Counted from the stretch's first letter, positions 1 through 9,551 are shown. The stretch: DNA of 64,000 nucleotides from an uncultured Pseudomonas sp. (GCA_943914515.1 CALUCI010000001.1:1-64000), one strand, 5' to 3'. A program made the numbers and translations. The notes: generated from the letters alone by a model not told the origin.

Positions 1-2
1 CC

Positions 3-398
3 GTCGACATCGACCACTTCAAGACGATCAACGACAACTTCGGCCACGATGCCGGCGACATGATCCTCCAGCAGACCGCTGAAATCCTCAGCGGCCACAG
101 CCGTGCGGGCGACTACGTGTTCCGCATGGGCGGCGAGGAGTTCCTGATGATCCTGGTGGATATCTCCAGTGCCAATGCGCTCAAGGTGGCGGAGAAAATG
201 CGGCGCAAGATCGAAGAAGACAAGATGCAACTCACCGATGGCCGCAAGTACCGGGTGACGGTGAGCATCGGCGTGGCCACCTACAACGGCCACCCCGACT
301 ACCAGCACTTGCTGCGCCAGGCCGACCAGGCCATGTACCAGGCCAAGCAGAGCGGGCGCAACCGGGTGGTTGCCTATGACGAACTGTCGCCGAACTGA
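3..398 (+). CDS. Diguanylate cyclase, GGDEF domain (3' part; 5' end outside window)
   Basis: Only the C-terminal 131 codons are present; the frame is open from base 3 and continues upstream of the window. The fragment contains the core of a GGDEF domain: an N-terminal VDIDHFKTIND stretch (magnesium-binding Asp and substrate-contact Lys/Asn of the family), FGHDAGD, then R-M-GGEEF at 129-143, and a final SIGVA / DQAMYQAKQSGRNRV segment that closes the domain. GGEEF is an active-site variant compatible with synthesis of cyclic di-GMP from two GTP. The upstream RxxD inhibitory site and any sensor domain would lie outside the window, so the input signal is unknown. The protein ends nine residues after the domain, so GGDEF is C-terminal and no EAL domain follows. 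Confidence 0.93.
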   Translation, partial: VDIDHFKTINDNFGHDAGDMILQQTAEILSGHSRAGDYVFRMGGEEFLMILVDISSANALKVAEKMRRKIEEDKMQLTDGRKYRVTVSIGVATYNGHPDYQHLLRQADQAMYQAKQSGRNRVVAYDELSPN

Positions 399-646
399 AT
401 GAACGCTCAGCCACTGACCGGTGCCTGCCGGCGTCGTCGGTGGCTGCAAGCTCCTGCCTCAAGTCTCATCTTGCCGCGCCCGATTCGTAGTCTGGATAGG
501 TAGCTGCGCCGCACCGCGCTGATTATATTTTTCGCAAGTTCCGTGAAAGGCCGCAGCTGTACATTCAGCGGCTTGCCGGATCCTTTCTTGCTTCTTTTTT
601 GATCGCTGCCCAACCAATAAACGTTCGATAAAAATCAGGTGCTGCT

Positions 647-1681
647 ATGAATGGCAAGTTTGTCGCGTCTCTCGTTTGCTGTGGACTTCTTTCGGGCAAC
701 GGATATGCCGCTGATTCGGTTACGGTGATTTCCTATGGTGGCGCAAGCAAAGAGGCCCAGGTCGGGGCGTTCTACAAACCCTATGAAAGCCATTCCGGCA
801 AGAAAGTGATCGCCGGGGAATGGAACGGCGAGATGGCCAAGCTCAAGGCCATGGTCGATACCCGCAGCACCTCCTGGGATGTGCTCGACGTTGAAGACAC
901 CGACCTGGCCCGCGGCTGTGACCAGGGCCTGTTTGAAAAAATGGACCACGAGCGTCTGGGCATCAAGGAGCCGCTGGTCGAAGGCTCGCGCAGCGAGTGC
1001 GGGGTGGGCATCTTCGTCTGGTCCAACGTGCTCGCCTACAACGCCGACAAGCTCAGGCAGGCGCCACAAGGCTGGAAAGACTTTTGGGACCTGCAGAAAT
1101 TCCCCGGCAAGCGCAGCCTGCGCAAGTCCGCGCGTGGCTCGCTGGAGTTCGCGCTGATGGCCGATGGCGTCGCGCCGGGCGAGGTGTACAAGCTGCTCTC
1201 GACTCCAGCCGGCGTGGACCGCGCCTTCGCCAAGCTGGACCAGATCAAGTCGAGCATCCAGTGGTGGGAGGCGGGTGCACAGCCGCCGCAGTACCTGATG
1301 GCCGGCGATGTGGTGATGAGTTCGGCCTACAACGGACGCATCCAGGCAGCCAAGACCAGCGGCGCGAACCTCAAGGTGGTCTGGGACGGCAACCTTTATC
1401 AGTTCGATGACTGGGCCATTCCCAAGGGCACGCCGAACCTCGACGCCGCCTACGACTTCATCGCCTTCGCCATGCGCCCCGAGCAGCAGAAGCTGTACAC
1501 CGAGAAAATGGCCTATGGGCCTTCCAACACCGCAGCCGCTGCGTTGCTGAGCAAAGACCTGGAAGTCGACCTGCCGACCAACCCCGACAACATGAAAAAC
1601 GCCCTGCAAATGGACGTCGACTTCTGGACCGACCACGGCGAAGCCCTGGAAGAGCGCTTCATCGCCTGGTCGAGCCGCTGA
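647..1681 (+). CDS. Extracellular solute-binding protein, polyamine/PotD-like type
   Basis: 344 aa. Residues 1-21 form a signal peptide (basic start, hydrophobic core, cleavage expected after GYA), so the product is periplasmic. The mature part starts VTVISYGGASKEAQ and has the layout of the PotD/PotF type family: WDVLDVEDTDLARGCDQG, GIFVWSNVLAYNADKL, WKDFWDLQKFPGKRSLR, and a C-terminal DEFIAFAMRP-like region before a WTDHGEALEERF tail. These proteins deliver spermidine, putrescine or similar amines to an ABC importer. No permease or ATPase gene is adjacent, so it is an orphan binding protein; the nearby GABA genes make a polyamine-related ligand plausible, but that is inference. The ATG at 647 is preceded by AGGTG at suitable spacing. 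A strong hairpin follows at 1714. Confidence 0.85.
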   Translation: MNGKFVASLVCCGLLSGNGYAADSVTVISYGGASKEAQVGAFYKPYESHSGKKVIAGEWNGEMAKLKAMVDTRSTSWDVLDVEDTDLARGCDQGLFEKMDHERLGIKEPLVEGSRSECGVGIFVWSNVLAYNADKLRQAPQGWKDFWDLQKFPGKRSLRKSARGSLEFALMADGVAPGEVYKLLSTPAGVDRAFAKLDQIKSSIQWWEAGAQPPQYLMAGDVVMSSAYNGRIQAAKTSGANLKVVWDGNLYQFDDWAIPKGTPNLDAAYDFIAFAMRPEQQKLYTEKMAYGPSNTAAAALLSKDLEVDLPTNPDNMKNALQMDVDFWTDHGEALEERFIAWSSR

Positions 1682-1713
1682 GCATCCTCGACAACCCCTG
1701 CCGCAAGGCCTGA

Positions 1714-1746
1714 CGATGGCGCCCACAGTGGCGCCATCGGCGTTTT
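1714..1746 (+). terminator. Rho-independent terminator after the solute-binding protein gene
   Basis: GATGGCGCC (1715-1723) and GGCGCCATC (1730-1738) form a perfect 9-bp stem with a 6-nt loop, followed by GGCGTTTTC. It lies 34 bases past the stop codon of the binding-protein gene and separates it from the dehydrogenase gene at 1910. Confidence 0.75.
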
Positions 1747-1909
1747 CATCTGCCTGTTTGAAGTGGGTAGTTTCAGCCTGTTTATCCTTCCTGGCGTGGG
1801 TAGAGCGCCTGCTGGCAGCCGCCTAAAGTACCGCTCTGTCGCCGTCCTCCCGTTGACCGGGAGACGACATCCGACGCGCCCGTGCTGATGATCGAGAAGG
1901 CTCCGCTCC

Positions 1910-4837
1910 ATGACCAAGAACAATCCTGCCCCGTTTGACCTGAACGCCCTGCTCAACCTGCGCCAGAGACTCGAAACTCAAACCACTGCCGAAGTCAGGT
2001 TCGATGCGGCGACCCGCGCCGTCTACGCCTCGGAAGCGTCCAACTACCGGCAGTTGCCCATCGGTGTGGTGATCCCCCGGACGATTGCCGATATCGTCAC
2101 CACCGTCGCCATCTGCAAGGAAGCCGGGGTGCCGATCCTGCCGCGTGGCGCAGGCACCTCGATGTGCGGACAGGCGGTGAACGTCGCCGTGGTGATCGAT
2201 GCCTCCAAGTACCTGCACGCCATCGAATCCATCGATGCCGAGCGGCGGATTGCCCGGGTCGAGCCGGGTGTCATCTGCGACCAGCTCAAGGATCAGGCGG
2301 CGAAAGTCGGCCTGACCTTCGGCCCCGATCCGGCGACCCACAGCCGCTGCACCCTGGGCGGCATGATCGGCAACAACTCGTGCGGCGCGCATTCGGTCAT
2401 GGCCGGCAAGACCGTCGAGAACATCGAGCGGCTGGAAGTGCTGACCTACGACGGCGAACGCTTCTGGGTCGGCCCGACCGACGACGCCACCTACGCCGAA
2501 CATATCCGTGCCGGCGGCCGTCGTGCCGAGATCGTCCATGGCCTCAAGCGCCTGGTGGAGCGCTACGAGGATGAGATCCGCCAGGGTTTTCCCAAACTCA
2601 AGCGTCGCGTGTCCGGTTACAACCTCGACCAGCTACTGCCGGAGAACGGTTTCAACATCGCCAGGGCGCTGGTGGGCGTGGAGGGCACCTGCGTCACCAT
2701 CCTCCAGGCCGAAACCCTGCTGGTGAAGAACCCCACGCAGCGGGTGCTGGTGGTGCTTGGCTACGACGACATCTATTACGCCGCCGACTCGGTGCCACAG
2801 TTGCTGCCGCTCGGTCCGATCGCCATGGAAGGGCTGGACGACGGCATCATCGGCGGCCTCAAGGCACGCGGCATGAAGCTGGCCGATATCGCCGAACTGC
2901 CGCTGGGCAATGCCTGGCTGATGATCGAGTTCGGCGCCTTGTCCGCTGAAGAGGCGACGGCCATGGCCCGGCGGGTGGTGGACATCGCCGGCGAGCTGCC
3001 CGGTCAGCCCAGCGTGCGCCTGGTGACGGACAAGGGCCTGATGAACCGCATCTGGACCATCCGTGAAACCGGTGCCTCGGCCACTTCGCTGGGGCCGGAC
3101 CCCAACGAACCCGATCCGGTGGTCGGCTGGGAAGACGCCGCCGTCGAGCCCGAGCACCTCGGCAAGTACCTGCGCGAGTTCAAGCAACTGGTCGGACGCT
3201 ACGGCTACAAGACCAACCTCTACGGCCACTTCGGCGATGGCTGCATCCATTCGCGGATCACCTTCGATCTCAAGTCCGAGGCCGGGGTGCACAACTGGCG
3301 GGCATTTCTCGACGAAGCTGCGCATCTGGTGGTGCGCTACGGCGGCTCGCTGTCCGGCGAGCATGGCGATGGCCAGGCCAAGGGCGAGTACCTGCCGATC
3401 ATGTACTCGCCGGCGATCATGCAGGCGTTCGCCGAGTTCAAGGCGCTCTGGGATCCGCTCAACCGGATGAACCCGGGCAAGCTCATCCATGCCATGCCGG
3501 TCGACGCGAACCTGCGCATGGGCCCGGACTACCGACGCCGCGAAGTGCAAAGCCCGTTCACCTACGATGTGCGCCTGGGCGACCAGGGCCTGGCGCGTGA
3601 GTCGGAGCGCTGCATCGGCATGGGCAAGTGCCGCTCGCTCGACGGCGGCACCATGTGCCCGAGTTTTCGCGCCACCCGTGAAGAGAAGTACTCGACCCGC
3701 GGCCGCGCCCGGTTGTTCTTCGAGTTGCTCAAGGGCGACGTGATCGAGGACGGCTGGCACAGCGAAGCCGTCAAGGATTCGCTGGACCTGTGCCTGAGCT
3801 GCAAGGGCTGCAAGACCGACTGCCCGACCAACGTCAATATCGCCCGCTACAAGACCGAGTTCCTCAGCCGCTACTACGCCGACAAGCGCCGTCCGCTGAT
3901 GGACGCCATGATCGGGCGCATCGGCGAGTGGCTGCCCCACGCCGGCAAACTGTCGCCGGTGCTCAACTACGCCATGGGCAACCCGCTGGTGCGTACGGCC
4001 GGCGCGTACTTCGGGCTGTCCCGGGCGGCCAGGTTCCCGAAGATCGCGGCTGCCAGTTTCCGTTCCGGCAAGACTGCAAAACGCCTGCTGAAAAATCCGC
4101 CTGCCGACAGCGCGCGGGACGTGCTGCTGTGGGTCGACAGCTTCAACAACGGTTTCACCCCCAAGGTGTTGGAGGCCGGGGTGCAGGTGCTGGAGCGACT
4201 GGGCTTCAGCGTGCACCTGATGCAGCGTCATGTGTGCTGCGGGCGGCCTTACTACGACGTCGGCATGGTCGACCAGGCCAGGGCCAACCTGGAGCAGATC
4301 CTGCAGCAACTGGCACCAGTGCTGGAGCAGGGCCTGCCCGTGCTGGTGCTGGAACCAAGCTGCCTGTCGGTGTTCCGCGATGAAATGCCCGGGCTGTTCC
4401 CCGGCGATGCGCGGGCGATCAAGCTGGAAAAATCCATCATGACCCTCAGCGAGTTCATCCGCAGCCGGGCGCTCGAACTGCCGCCGATAGACCAGGATGT
4501 GCGCATTCACGGCCATTGCCATCAGAAAGCCTGTGGCGGCATGGCCGCCGAGGACAGCGTGCTGGAAAAGCTCGGCGGCAAGGGCCAGGTGATCGCGGCG
4601 GGCTGTTGCGGAGTGGCGGGCGCCTACGCCTACCACAGCAAGACCGCGCCGATTGCCAAGGTGATTGGCGAGCAGGAGTTCAAGCCGCACATCGACGCCA
4701 TCCCCGGGAATGCAGCGGTGGTGGCGGACGGCTTCAGTTGTCGCGGGCAGATCCGCACTGTCAGCGGCCGCGAGGCGCTGCACCTGGCCGAGTACCTGGC
4801 GGGAGCTCTGGGGCAGGGTGCACGGCCTGTCGATTGA
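1910..4837 (+). CDS. FAD-binding and [4Fe-4S] oxidoreductase, D-2-hydroxyacid (2-hydroxyglutarate/lactate) dehydrogenase-like, YdiJ type
   Basis: 975 aa fusion of a flavin dehydrogenase and an iron-sulfur/CCG module. The N-terminal third is a PCMH-type FAD domain (PRGAGTSMCGQAV around residue 80, GGMIGNNSCGAHS around 160). The middle is the FAD-oxidase C-terminal domain with YGHFGDGCIHSR near 440 and SGEHGDGQAKGEY near 485, whose His and Glu side chains are catalytic in this family. Two ferredoxin-like Cys clusters follow (CIGMGKC from residue 567; CLSCKGCKTDCP near 628) and then two CCG-type motifs (HVCCGRPYYD, AAGCCGVAGAY) as in GlpC/HdrB. Family members (E. coli YdiJ, D-lactate dehydrogenases) oxidise D-2-hydroxyacids and pass electrons to the membrane. 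A PucR-type regulator follows after 69 bp and GABA genes lie further on. Substrate cannot be told from sequence; 2-hydroxyglutarate is the leading guess. Confidence 0.85.
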   Translation: MTKNNPAPFDLNALLNLRQRLETQTTAEVRFDAATRAVYASEASNYRQLPIGVVIPRTIADIVTTVAICKEAGVPILPRGAGTSMCGQAVNVAVVIDASKYLHAIESIDAERRIARVEPGVICDQLKDQAAKVGLTFGPDPATHSRCTLGGMIGNNSCGAHSVMAGKTVENIERLEVLTYDGERFWVGPTDDATYAEHIRAGGRRAEIVHGLKRLVERYEDEIRQGFPKLKRRVSGYNLDQLLPENGFNIARALVGVEGTCVTILQAETLLVKNPTQRVLVVLGYDDIYYAADSVPQLLPLGPIAMEGLDDGIIGGLKARGMKLADIAELPLGNAWLMIEFGALSAEEATAMARRVVDIAGELPGQPSVRLVTDKGLMNRIWTIRETGASATSLGPDPNEPDPVVGWEDAAVEPEHLGKYLREFKQLVGRYGYKTNLYGHFGDGCIHSRITFDLKSEAGVHNWRAFLDEAAHLVVRYGGSLSGEHGDGQAKGEYLPIMYSPAIMQAFAEFKALWDPLNRMNPGKLIHAMPVDANLRMGPDYRRREVQSPFTYDVRLGDQGLARESERCIGMGKCRSLDGGTMCPSFRATREEKYSTRGRARLFFELLKGDVIEDGWHSEAVKDSLDLCLSCKGCKTDCPTNVNIARYKTEFLSRYYADKRRPLMDAMIGRIGEWLPHAGKLSPVLNYAMGNPLVRTAGAYFGLSRAARFPKIAAASFRSGKTAKRLLKNPPADSARDVLLWVDSFNNGFTPKVLEAGVQVLERLGFSVHLMQRHVCCGRPYYDVGMVDQARANLEQILQQLAPVLEQGLPVLVLEPSCLSVFRDEMPGLFPGDARAIKLEKSIMTLSEFIRSRALELPPIDQDVRIHGHCHQKACGGMAAEDSVLEKLGGKGQVIAAGCCGVAGAYAYHSKTAPIAKVIGEQEFKPHIDAIPGNAAVVADGFSCRGQIRTVSGREALHLAEYLAGALGQGARPVD

Positions 4838-4906
4838 CTGCTAAGGTCGCCGAATGCCTGGTAGCCCTCTGCCAGTGATTGCGAAGTACCGCGAGGAAAA
4901 CCAACC

Positions 4907-6475
4907 ATGAAACTCGATGCCGCGATTGAACATACGGTGCTGCGCGAAGCCACGGTGGTTGCTGGCGCCAACGCGATGGATCGCGAGATCACCTGGGTCC
5001 ACATCGTTGACCATCCCGAGATCACCAACTGGCTCAAGCCTGGTGAGTTGCTGCTGACCACTGGCTACAACTGGCCCGAGGCCGCCGACGAGTCCCGCGA
5101 CATGGTCCGGCGCCTCAGCGAAATCGGCCTGGCCGGGGTGGTGCTGGCGGTGCCGCATTTTCGCGAGCATTTCAGCCCGGCGGCGATCGACGAGGCCAAT
5201 CGCTGCAACCTGCCGCTGCTGGAACTGCCCTGGGAAATCCAGTTCAGCGAAATCATGCATGACGTGCTGGCGCGGATCATCAACATCCAGGCCGAGACCA
5301 TTCGCCGTTCCGACCTCATCCACCGCACGCTGACCGCCGCTGCGCTGGAGGTGAACAACCTCGAAGGCCTGGCCAGCGCGCTGCAGGCAGCCTTGGACAA
5401 ACCGGCAACGGTGGTCTCCGTCGACGGCACGGTGCTGGGCGCTTCGGACCCGGCCGCCAGCGAGGAAGACGAGCGTGCGCTGATCCGCGAAATCACCCGC
5501 ACGCAAAGCCTTGCCGAAGTGTTCCAGGCCAATGCCCCGGTGCTCTTGCAGCCGCAGCACCGTCCCGGTTACTCGCGACTGGGCGGGGCGATCAAGCTGC
5601 GCGGCGAGGTGGCAGCGGTGATCTGGCTGGACAGTGCGCATGAGCGTTTCGAAGAACTCGACTCCCGCGCGCTGGAGCACGCCGTGGTCATTGCGGCGCT
5701 GCACCTGACCTACCAGCGGCAACTGTCCGACCAGGAAATCCGTCTGGGCTATGCCTTCGTTGCCGGCCTGCTCGAAGGCAAATTCTCGGCGACGCCGAGC
5801 GCCATGGAGCGGGCGCAGGCGTCGGGCTGGAGCGAAAGCCGGCCCTATCGGGTATGCCTGGTGCTGCTCAACGAGCCCATTCCGCTGTCCATCGATGGCT
5901 TCAATCGGCGCTCGAAACTGGCGGACCGGATTTCCTCGGCGATGCAAGGCGTCGGCGTGGCGCCGCTGATTTCGGTGTCGCTGAACCAGGTGAGCTTCCT
6001 GCTGCCGGCCGAGGTGGCGCCGGAATCGGTGTGGAAAGCGATCCGCACCGATGGCTGCGCGCTGGCGGTGAGCCGCGAGCACCAGGGGGTGGACGGCATG
6101 GCGCTGGGCGCGGAAGACGTGTCGGCGCTGCTGCCACTGCTGCGCCCCGGCAAGCTGCATGACTTCGATGAAGTGCTGTTCCCACGGGCGCTGATGGGCG
6201 ATGCCGATGCCCGCCGGTTGTTGCTGGAACGGCTGATCCTGCCGCTGGAGCATCCCAAGCGCGGCAACTCGCTGACCGACACCGCGCTGTGTCTGGCGCG
6301 GGAGGGTTTCCAGTTGCTGAACACCGCCAAGGCGCTCGACATACACATCAGCACGCTGCGTTACCGGGTCGAGCGGATCGAAAGCATCCTCGGCATCTCC
6401 ATGGACAGCCCCGAAGACCGTTTCAAGCTCCAGGTCGCCGCGCAGATGCATCGGTTGGTGTCCGAAGAGTTCTGA
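4907..6475 (+). CDS. PucR-family transcriptional regulator
   Basis: 522 aa. Residues 1-125 match the PucR ligand-sensing domain: a TVVAGANAMDREITWVHIVD start and LKPGELLLTTGYNWP, with GLAGVVLAV later. The middle is the CdaR-like GGDEF-fold region, and the C-terminus carries a PucR-type helix-turn-helix (residues about 453-500: LTDTALCLAREGF, NTAKALDIHISTLRYRVERIE). Regulators of this class respond to small nitrogenous metabolites; relatives control purine, polyamine and GABA use. It starts 69 bp after the dehydrogenase gene on the same strand and precedes gabT by 285 bp, so either neighbour could be its target. AGGAAAACC supplies a ribosome-binding site for the ATG at 4907. Ligand unknown. 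Confidence 0.88.
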   Translation: MKLDAAIEHTVLREATVVAGANAMDREITWVHIVDHPEITNWLKPGELLLTTGYNWPEAADESRDMVRRLSEIGLAGVVLAVPHFREHFSPAAIDEANRCNLPLLELPWEIQFSEIMHDVLARIINIQAETIRRSDLIHRTLTAAALEVNNLEGLASALQAALDKPATVVSVDGTVLGASDPAASEEDERALIREITRTQSLAEVFQANAPVLLQPQHRPGYSRLGGAIKLRGEVAAVIWLDSAHERFEELDSRALEHAVVIAALHLTYQRQLSDQEIRLGYAFVAGLLEGKFSATPSAMERAQASGWSESRPYRVCLVLLNEPIPLSIDGFNRRSKLADRISSAMQGVGVAPLISVSLNQVSFLLPAEVAPESVWKAIRTDGCALAVSREHQGVDGMALGAEDVSALLPLLRPGKLHDFDEVLFPRALMGDADARRLLLERLILPLEHPKRGNSLTDTALCLAREGFQLLNTAKALDIHISTLRYRVERIESILGISMDSPEDRFKLQVAAQMHRLVSEEF

Positions 6476-6487
6476 TCGCGTTGGGGC

Positions 6488-6573
6488 GGCGCTCCGCTTG
6501 CCGGCGATGGCGTCCGCCCAGGCAGCGACGTCGTGTCTGCCGGCCTCATCGCCGGCAAGGCCGGCTCCCACGA
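6488..6573. repeat. REPIN-like pair of inverted REP sequences
   Basis: Between the PucR gene and gabT. A degenerate left copy (GCTTGCCGGCGATGG, 6496-6510) faces a better right copy (CATCGCCGGCAAGGCCGGC at 6547-6565, ending in TCCCAC), giving the head-to-head REP arrangement seen again at 11556 and 24738. Confidence 0.75.
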
Positions 6574-6596
6574 GGTAGCCCGACCGTCCACCACAC

Positions 6597-6621
6597 CGTA
6601 GGAGCGGCTTCAGCCGCGATG
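6597..6621. repeat. REP element, CGTAGGAGCGG type
   Basis: CGTAGGAGCGGCTTCAGCCG followed by CGATG; a single REP of the second type present in this genome, matching copies at 30254-30389. The short stem GCGGCTTCAGCCGC is internal. Confidence 0.8.
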
Positions 6622-6760
6622 ACCATGGTCACCTCGTCACCGCTATCGCAGGTACCTGCTTTTTGTGTGAACCAGCGGCACGTTCATCCTGTGCCAAGTG
6701 CGTATCTCCACCCGGAGCGGCTGGATAGCATTTGGACACTGACACACACAGGTGAATCTC

Positions 6761-8044
6761 ATGTCCGCACAACAAAAAACCCTTATCAGCGCCCGTGCCC
6801 AGCACGTCTCCAACGGGATCGCCATCGCGCACCCCATCACCGTGGCGCGCGCTGCCGGTGCCTATATCTGGGACGATCAGGGCAAGAAGTACCTCGATTT
6901 CGTCGGTGGTATCGGTGTCCTCAACGTCGGCCATAACCATCCCCGGGTCGTCGAGGCAGTACGCAAGCAACTGGATACCTTTTCCCATATCTGCTTCCAG
7001 GTCGCGGCCTACGACCAGTACATCGATCTGGCCGCGCAACTGAACGGACTGGTCGGCGGCGACCAGCACTACAAGTCGGTGTTTCTGACCACCGGTGCCG
7101 AGGCGGTCGAGAACGCCATCAAGATTGCCCGCGCCCACACCAATCGGCCTGGCGTGATCGCCTTCCGTGGCGGCTTCCACGGTCGCACCCTGATGGGCAT
7201 GAGCCTCACCGGGATGAGCCAGCCGTACCGGCAGAACTTCGGCCCGCTGGCGCCGGACATCTACCACACGCCGTACCCCAACGAGTACCGCGGCGTCACC
7301 ACGGAAATGGCTCTGGACGCGCTGCAGGAGGTGTTCGACACCCAGATCGCCGCCGACCGTGTGGCTGCGATCATCATCGAGCCGGTGCAGGGCGACGGCG
7401 GCTTTATCGCCGCGCCGGTGGAATTCATGCGCGCCCTGCGCAAGAAGACCGAAGAACTGGGCATCGTGCTGATCTGCGATGAAATCCAGACCGGCTTTGG
7501 CCGTACCGGCAAGCTGTTCGGCTTCCAGCACTCGGGTATCCAGCCCGACCTGATCACCGTGGCCAAGAGCCTCGCCGGTGGCCTGCCGATTTCCGGCGTG
7601 GTCGGCCGCGCCGAGATGATGGACGCGCCACTACCAGGCGGCCTCGGTGGCACCTACGGCGGCAACCCGCTGGGCTGCGCCGCCGCGCTGGAAGTGATCC
7701 GCATCTTCGAGTCGGAAAACCTGGTCGAGCGCAGCCGCGCCATCGGCGAGCAACTGCTGGCGGGGTTCAAGACGCTGGAAGGCCGTTTCGACAGCATTGG
7801 TCATGTCCGCGCGATCGGCGCCATGGCTGCCGTCGAGTTCGTCACCGACCGCCAGAGCAAGGAGCCGGACGCCGCATTGGCGCAGCGTGTCATCGACGCG
7901 GCGCGGGCCGAGGGCTTGCTGGTGATCAAGTGCGGGGTATACCGCAACGTGGTCCGCTTCATCTGCCCGCTGGTGATCTCCGAGCAGGATGTCGCCGAGG
8001 CCCTGGGCATGTTCGAGCGCGCCCTGGCAGCCGCCAACGCTTGA
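6761..8044 (+). CDS. gabT: 4-aminobutyrate--2-oxoglutarate aminotransferase
   Basis: 427 aa, class III PLP aminotransferase of the GABA/ornithine type. It converts GABA plus 2-oxoglutarate to succinate semialdehyde plus glutamate in the cytosol. Recognisable parts are DFVGGIGVLNVGHNHP, the TTGAEAVENAIKIAR cofactor loop, GGFHGRTLMGMSLTG, and CDEIQTGFGRTGKLF before the PLP lysine in TVAKSLAGG (Lys269). Length and motif spacing match E. coli GabT. I chose the ATG at 6761 over the in-frame GTG at 6752 because AGGTGA at 6750-6755 is well spaced for 6761 and overlaps the GTG itself. gabD follows 41 bp later, so the pair takes GABA to succinate. A PucR regulator lies upstream. Confidence 0.95.
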   Translation: MSAQQKTLISARAQHVSNGIAIAHPITVARAAGAYIWDDQGKKYLDFVGGIGVLNVGHNHPRVVEAVRKQLDTFSHICFQVAAYDQYIDLAAQLNGLVGGDQHYKSVFLTTGAEAVENAIKIARAHTNRPGVIAFRGGFHGRTLMGMSLTGMSQPYRQNFGPLAPDIYHTPYPNEYRGVTTEMALDALQEVFDTQIAADRVAAIIIEPVQGDGGFIAAPVEFMRALRKKTEELGIVLICDEIQTGFGRTGKLFGFQHSGIQPDLITVAKSLAGGLPISGVVGRAEMMDAPLPGGLGGTYGGNPLGCAAALEVIRIFESENLVERSRAIGEQLLAGFKTLEGRFDSIGHVRAIGAMAAVEFVTDRQSKEPDAALAQRVIDAARAEGLLVIKCGVYRNVVRFICPLVISEQDVAEALGMFERALAAANA

Positions 8045-8085
8045 AAGCCGCTACCGAGCCGAAGATGCCGATTGGAGTACGTTCA

Positions 8086-9534
8086 GTGAACACCCCTGCA
8101 GAAACCCCCAAGGCCTGGAAACTGGCTTCGCTGCCGGCAGGCAGCCGCGACAACAAGACTTACGCCGTCATCAACCCGGCGAGCCAGCTCGCCTGCGCCA
8201 GCGTGCCGGACTGCAACGCCGCCGATGCGAAACAGGTGGCCGACGCCTCGGTCGTGGCCTTCGATGCCTGGAAGCAGACCACCGCGTTTCACCGCAGCCA
8301 GTTGCTGCGCAAATGGTTCGACCGCATCGTTTCCGGCGCCGAGGACATCGCCCGGGCGATCACCAGCGAAATGGGCAAGCCGTTCAAGGAAGCCGTCGGC
8401 GAAGTGATGTACGCCGCAGGCTTTGCCGAGTGGTACGCCGAAGAGGCCAAGCGTCTGTATGGCGAGACATTCGCCAGCCAGCACGAAAACAAGCGTCTGT
8501 ACGCCACCCGCCAGCCGGTTGGCCCGGTATATGCGGTAACGCCGTGGAATTTCCCCGCCGCGATGATCACTCGCAAGGTCGCCCCGGCCCTGGCCGCAGG
8601 CTGCACGGTGATCGTCAAGCCGGCCGAGCAGTCGCCGCTCACCGCGCTGCTGCTGGAGCAGTACTGGCGCGAGGTCGGTGGCCCGGAAGGCACCTTCCAG
8701 GTCATCACCTCCAGCGACCCGGCCGAGGTTTCCGGGGTGTTCTTCGATGACCGGCGCATCCGCAAGCTGACCTTCACCGGCAGCACCGAAATCGGCGTGC
8801 TGCTGTATCGCCAGTCCGCGCAGACCATGAAACGGGTATCGCTGGAACTGGGTGGCCACGCGCCGTTCATTGTCTTCGCCGATGCCGATATCGAACGCGC
8901 GGCCGAAGACATCATGGCCTGCAAGTTCCGCAACGCCGGGCAGACCTGCGTGTGCACCAACCGTATCTACGTGCACCGCTCGATCAGCGCGCGCTTGGTC
9001 GAGGCACTGGCCAGCCGTATCTCGGCGCTGCGCGTCGGTGATCCGCTCGAGGCCGACACCCAGATCGGCCCGCTGGTGGACGAACAGGGCCTGAACAAGG
9101 TCCGCGAGCACGTCGAGGATGCCGTGCGCCAGGGCGCCAGGGTGGTGGTCGGCGGGCAGCCGCTGGGCGGCCTGTTCTTCCAGCCGACGCTGTTGTGCGA
9201 CGTGGCGCCGGGCATGCGCATTCTCGAAGAGGAAACCTTCGGCCCGGTGGCACCGATTCTCGAATTCGACAGCGTCGACGAGGTGGTGGCAGCGGCGAAC
9301 GATACGCCCTATGGCCTCGCGGCCTACCTGTGGACCCGCGACCTGGATACCGCCCACCGCGTGTCCGAGCGTCTCGACTACGGCATCGTCGGCATCAACG
9401 ACGGTGCGCCATCCACCCCGCAGGCGCCGTTCGGCGGGATGAAGATGAGCGGCCTGGGCCGCGAAGGCGGGGTGTGGGGGATTCAGGAGTACCTCGACAC
9501 CAAGTTCGTCTCGGTCGGCCTGGCCCCTCGTTGA
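8086..9534 (+). CDS. gabD: NAD(P)-dependent succinate-semialdehyde dehydrogenase
   Basis: 482 aa aldehyde dehydrogenase. It oxidises the succinate semialdehyde made by GabT to succinate for the TCA cycle. With the GTG at 8086 as start the catalytic residues fall at Glu254 (in LELGGHAPF) and Cys288 (in GQTCVCTNR), the same numbers and the same total length as E. coli GabD. A GGAG Shine-Dalgarno at 8074-8077 supports this start over the in-frame ATG at 8065. Other family marks: TPWNFPAAMITRK, FTGSTEIGVLLYRQ, ETFGPVAPI, and FGGMKMSGLGREGG near the C-terminus. It sits 41 bp after gabT and ahead of the transporter gene. Neither the very N-terminus nor the cofactor choice (NAD or NADP) can be settled by sequence alone. 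Confidence 0.94.
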   Translation: MNTPAETPKAWKLASLPAGSRDNKTYAVINPASQLACASVPDCNAADAKQVADASVVAFDAWKQTTAFHRSQLLRKWFDRIVSGAEDIARAITSEMGKPFKEAVGEVMYAAGFAEWYAEEAKRLYGETFASQHENKRLYATRQPVGPVYAVTPWNFPAAMITRKVAPALAAGCTVIVKPAEQSPLTALLLEQYWREVGGPEGTFQVITSSDPAEVSGVFFDDRRIRKLTFTGSTEIGVLLYRQSAQTMKRVSLELGGHAPFIVFADADIERAAEDIMACKFRNAGQTCVCTNRIYVHRSISARLVEALASRISALRVGDPLEADTQIGPLVDEQGLNKVREHVEDAVRQGARVVVGGQPLGGLFFQPTLLCDVAPGMRILEEETFGPVAPILEFDSVDEVVAAANDTPYGLAAYLWTRDLDTAHRVSERLDYGIVGINDGAPSTPQAPFGGMKMSGLGREGGVWGIQEYLDTKFVSVGLAPR

Positions 9535-9551
9535 GCAAGTAATGCCTGTGT

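Noticed and set aside
2633..4783. Long minus-strand open frame opposite the FAD/Fe-S dehydrogenase
   Set aside because: Same reason: shadow of a gene with unmistakable cofactor motifs on the plus strand.
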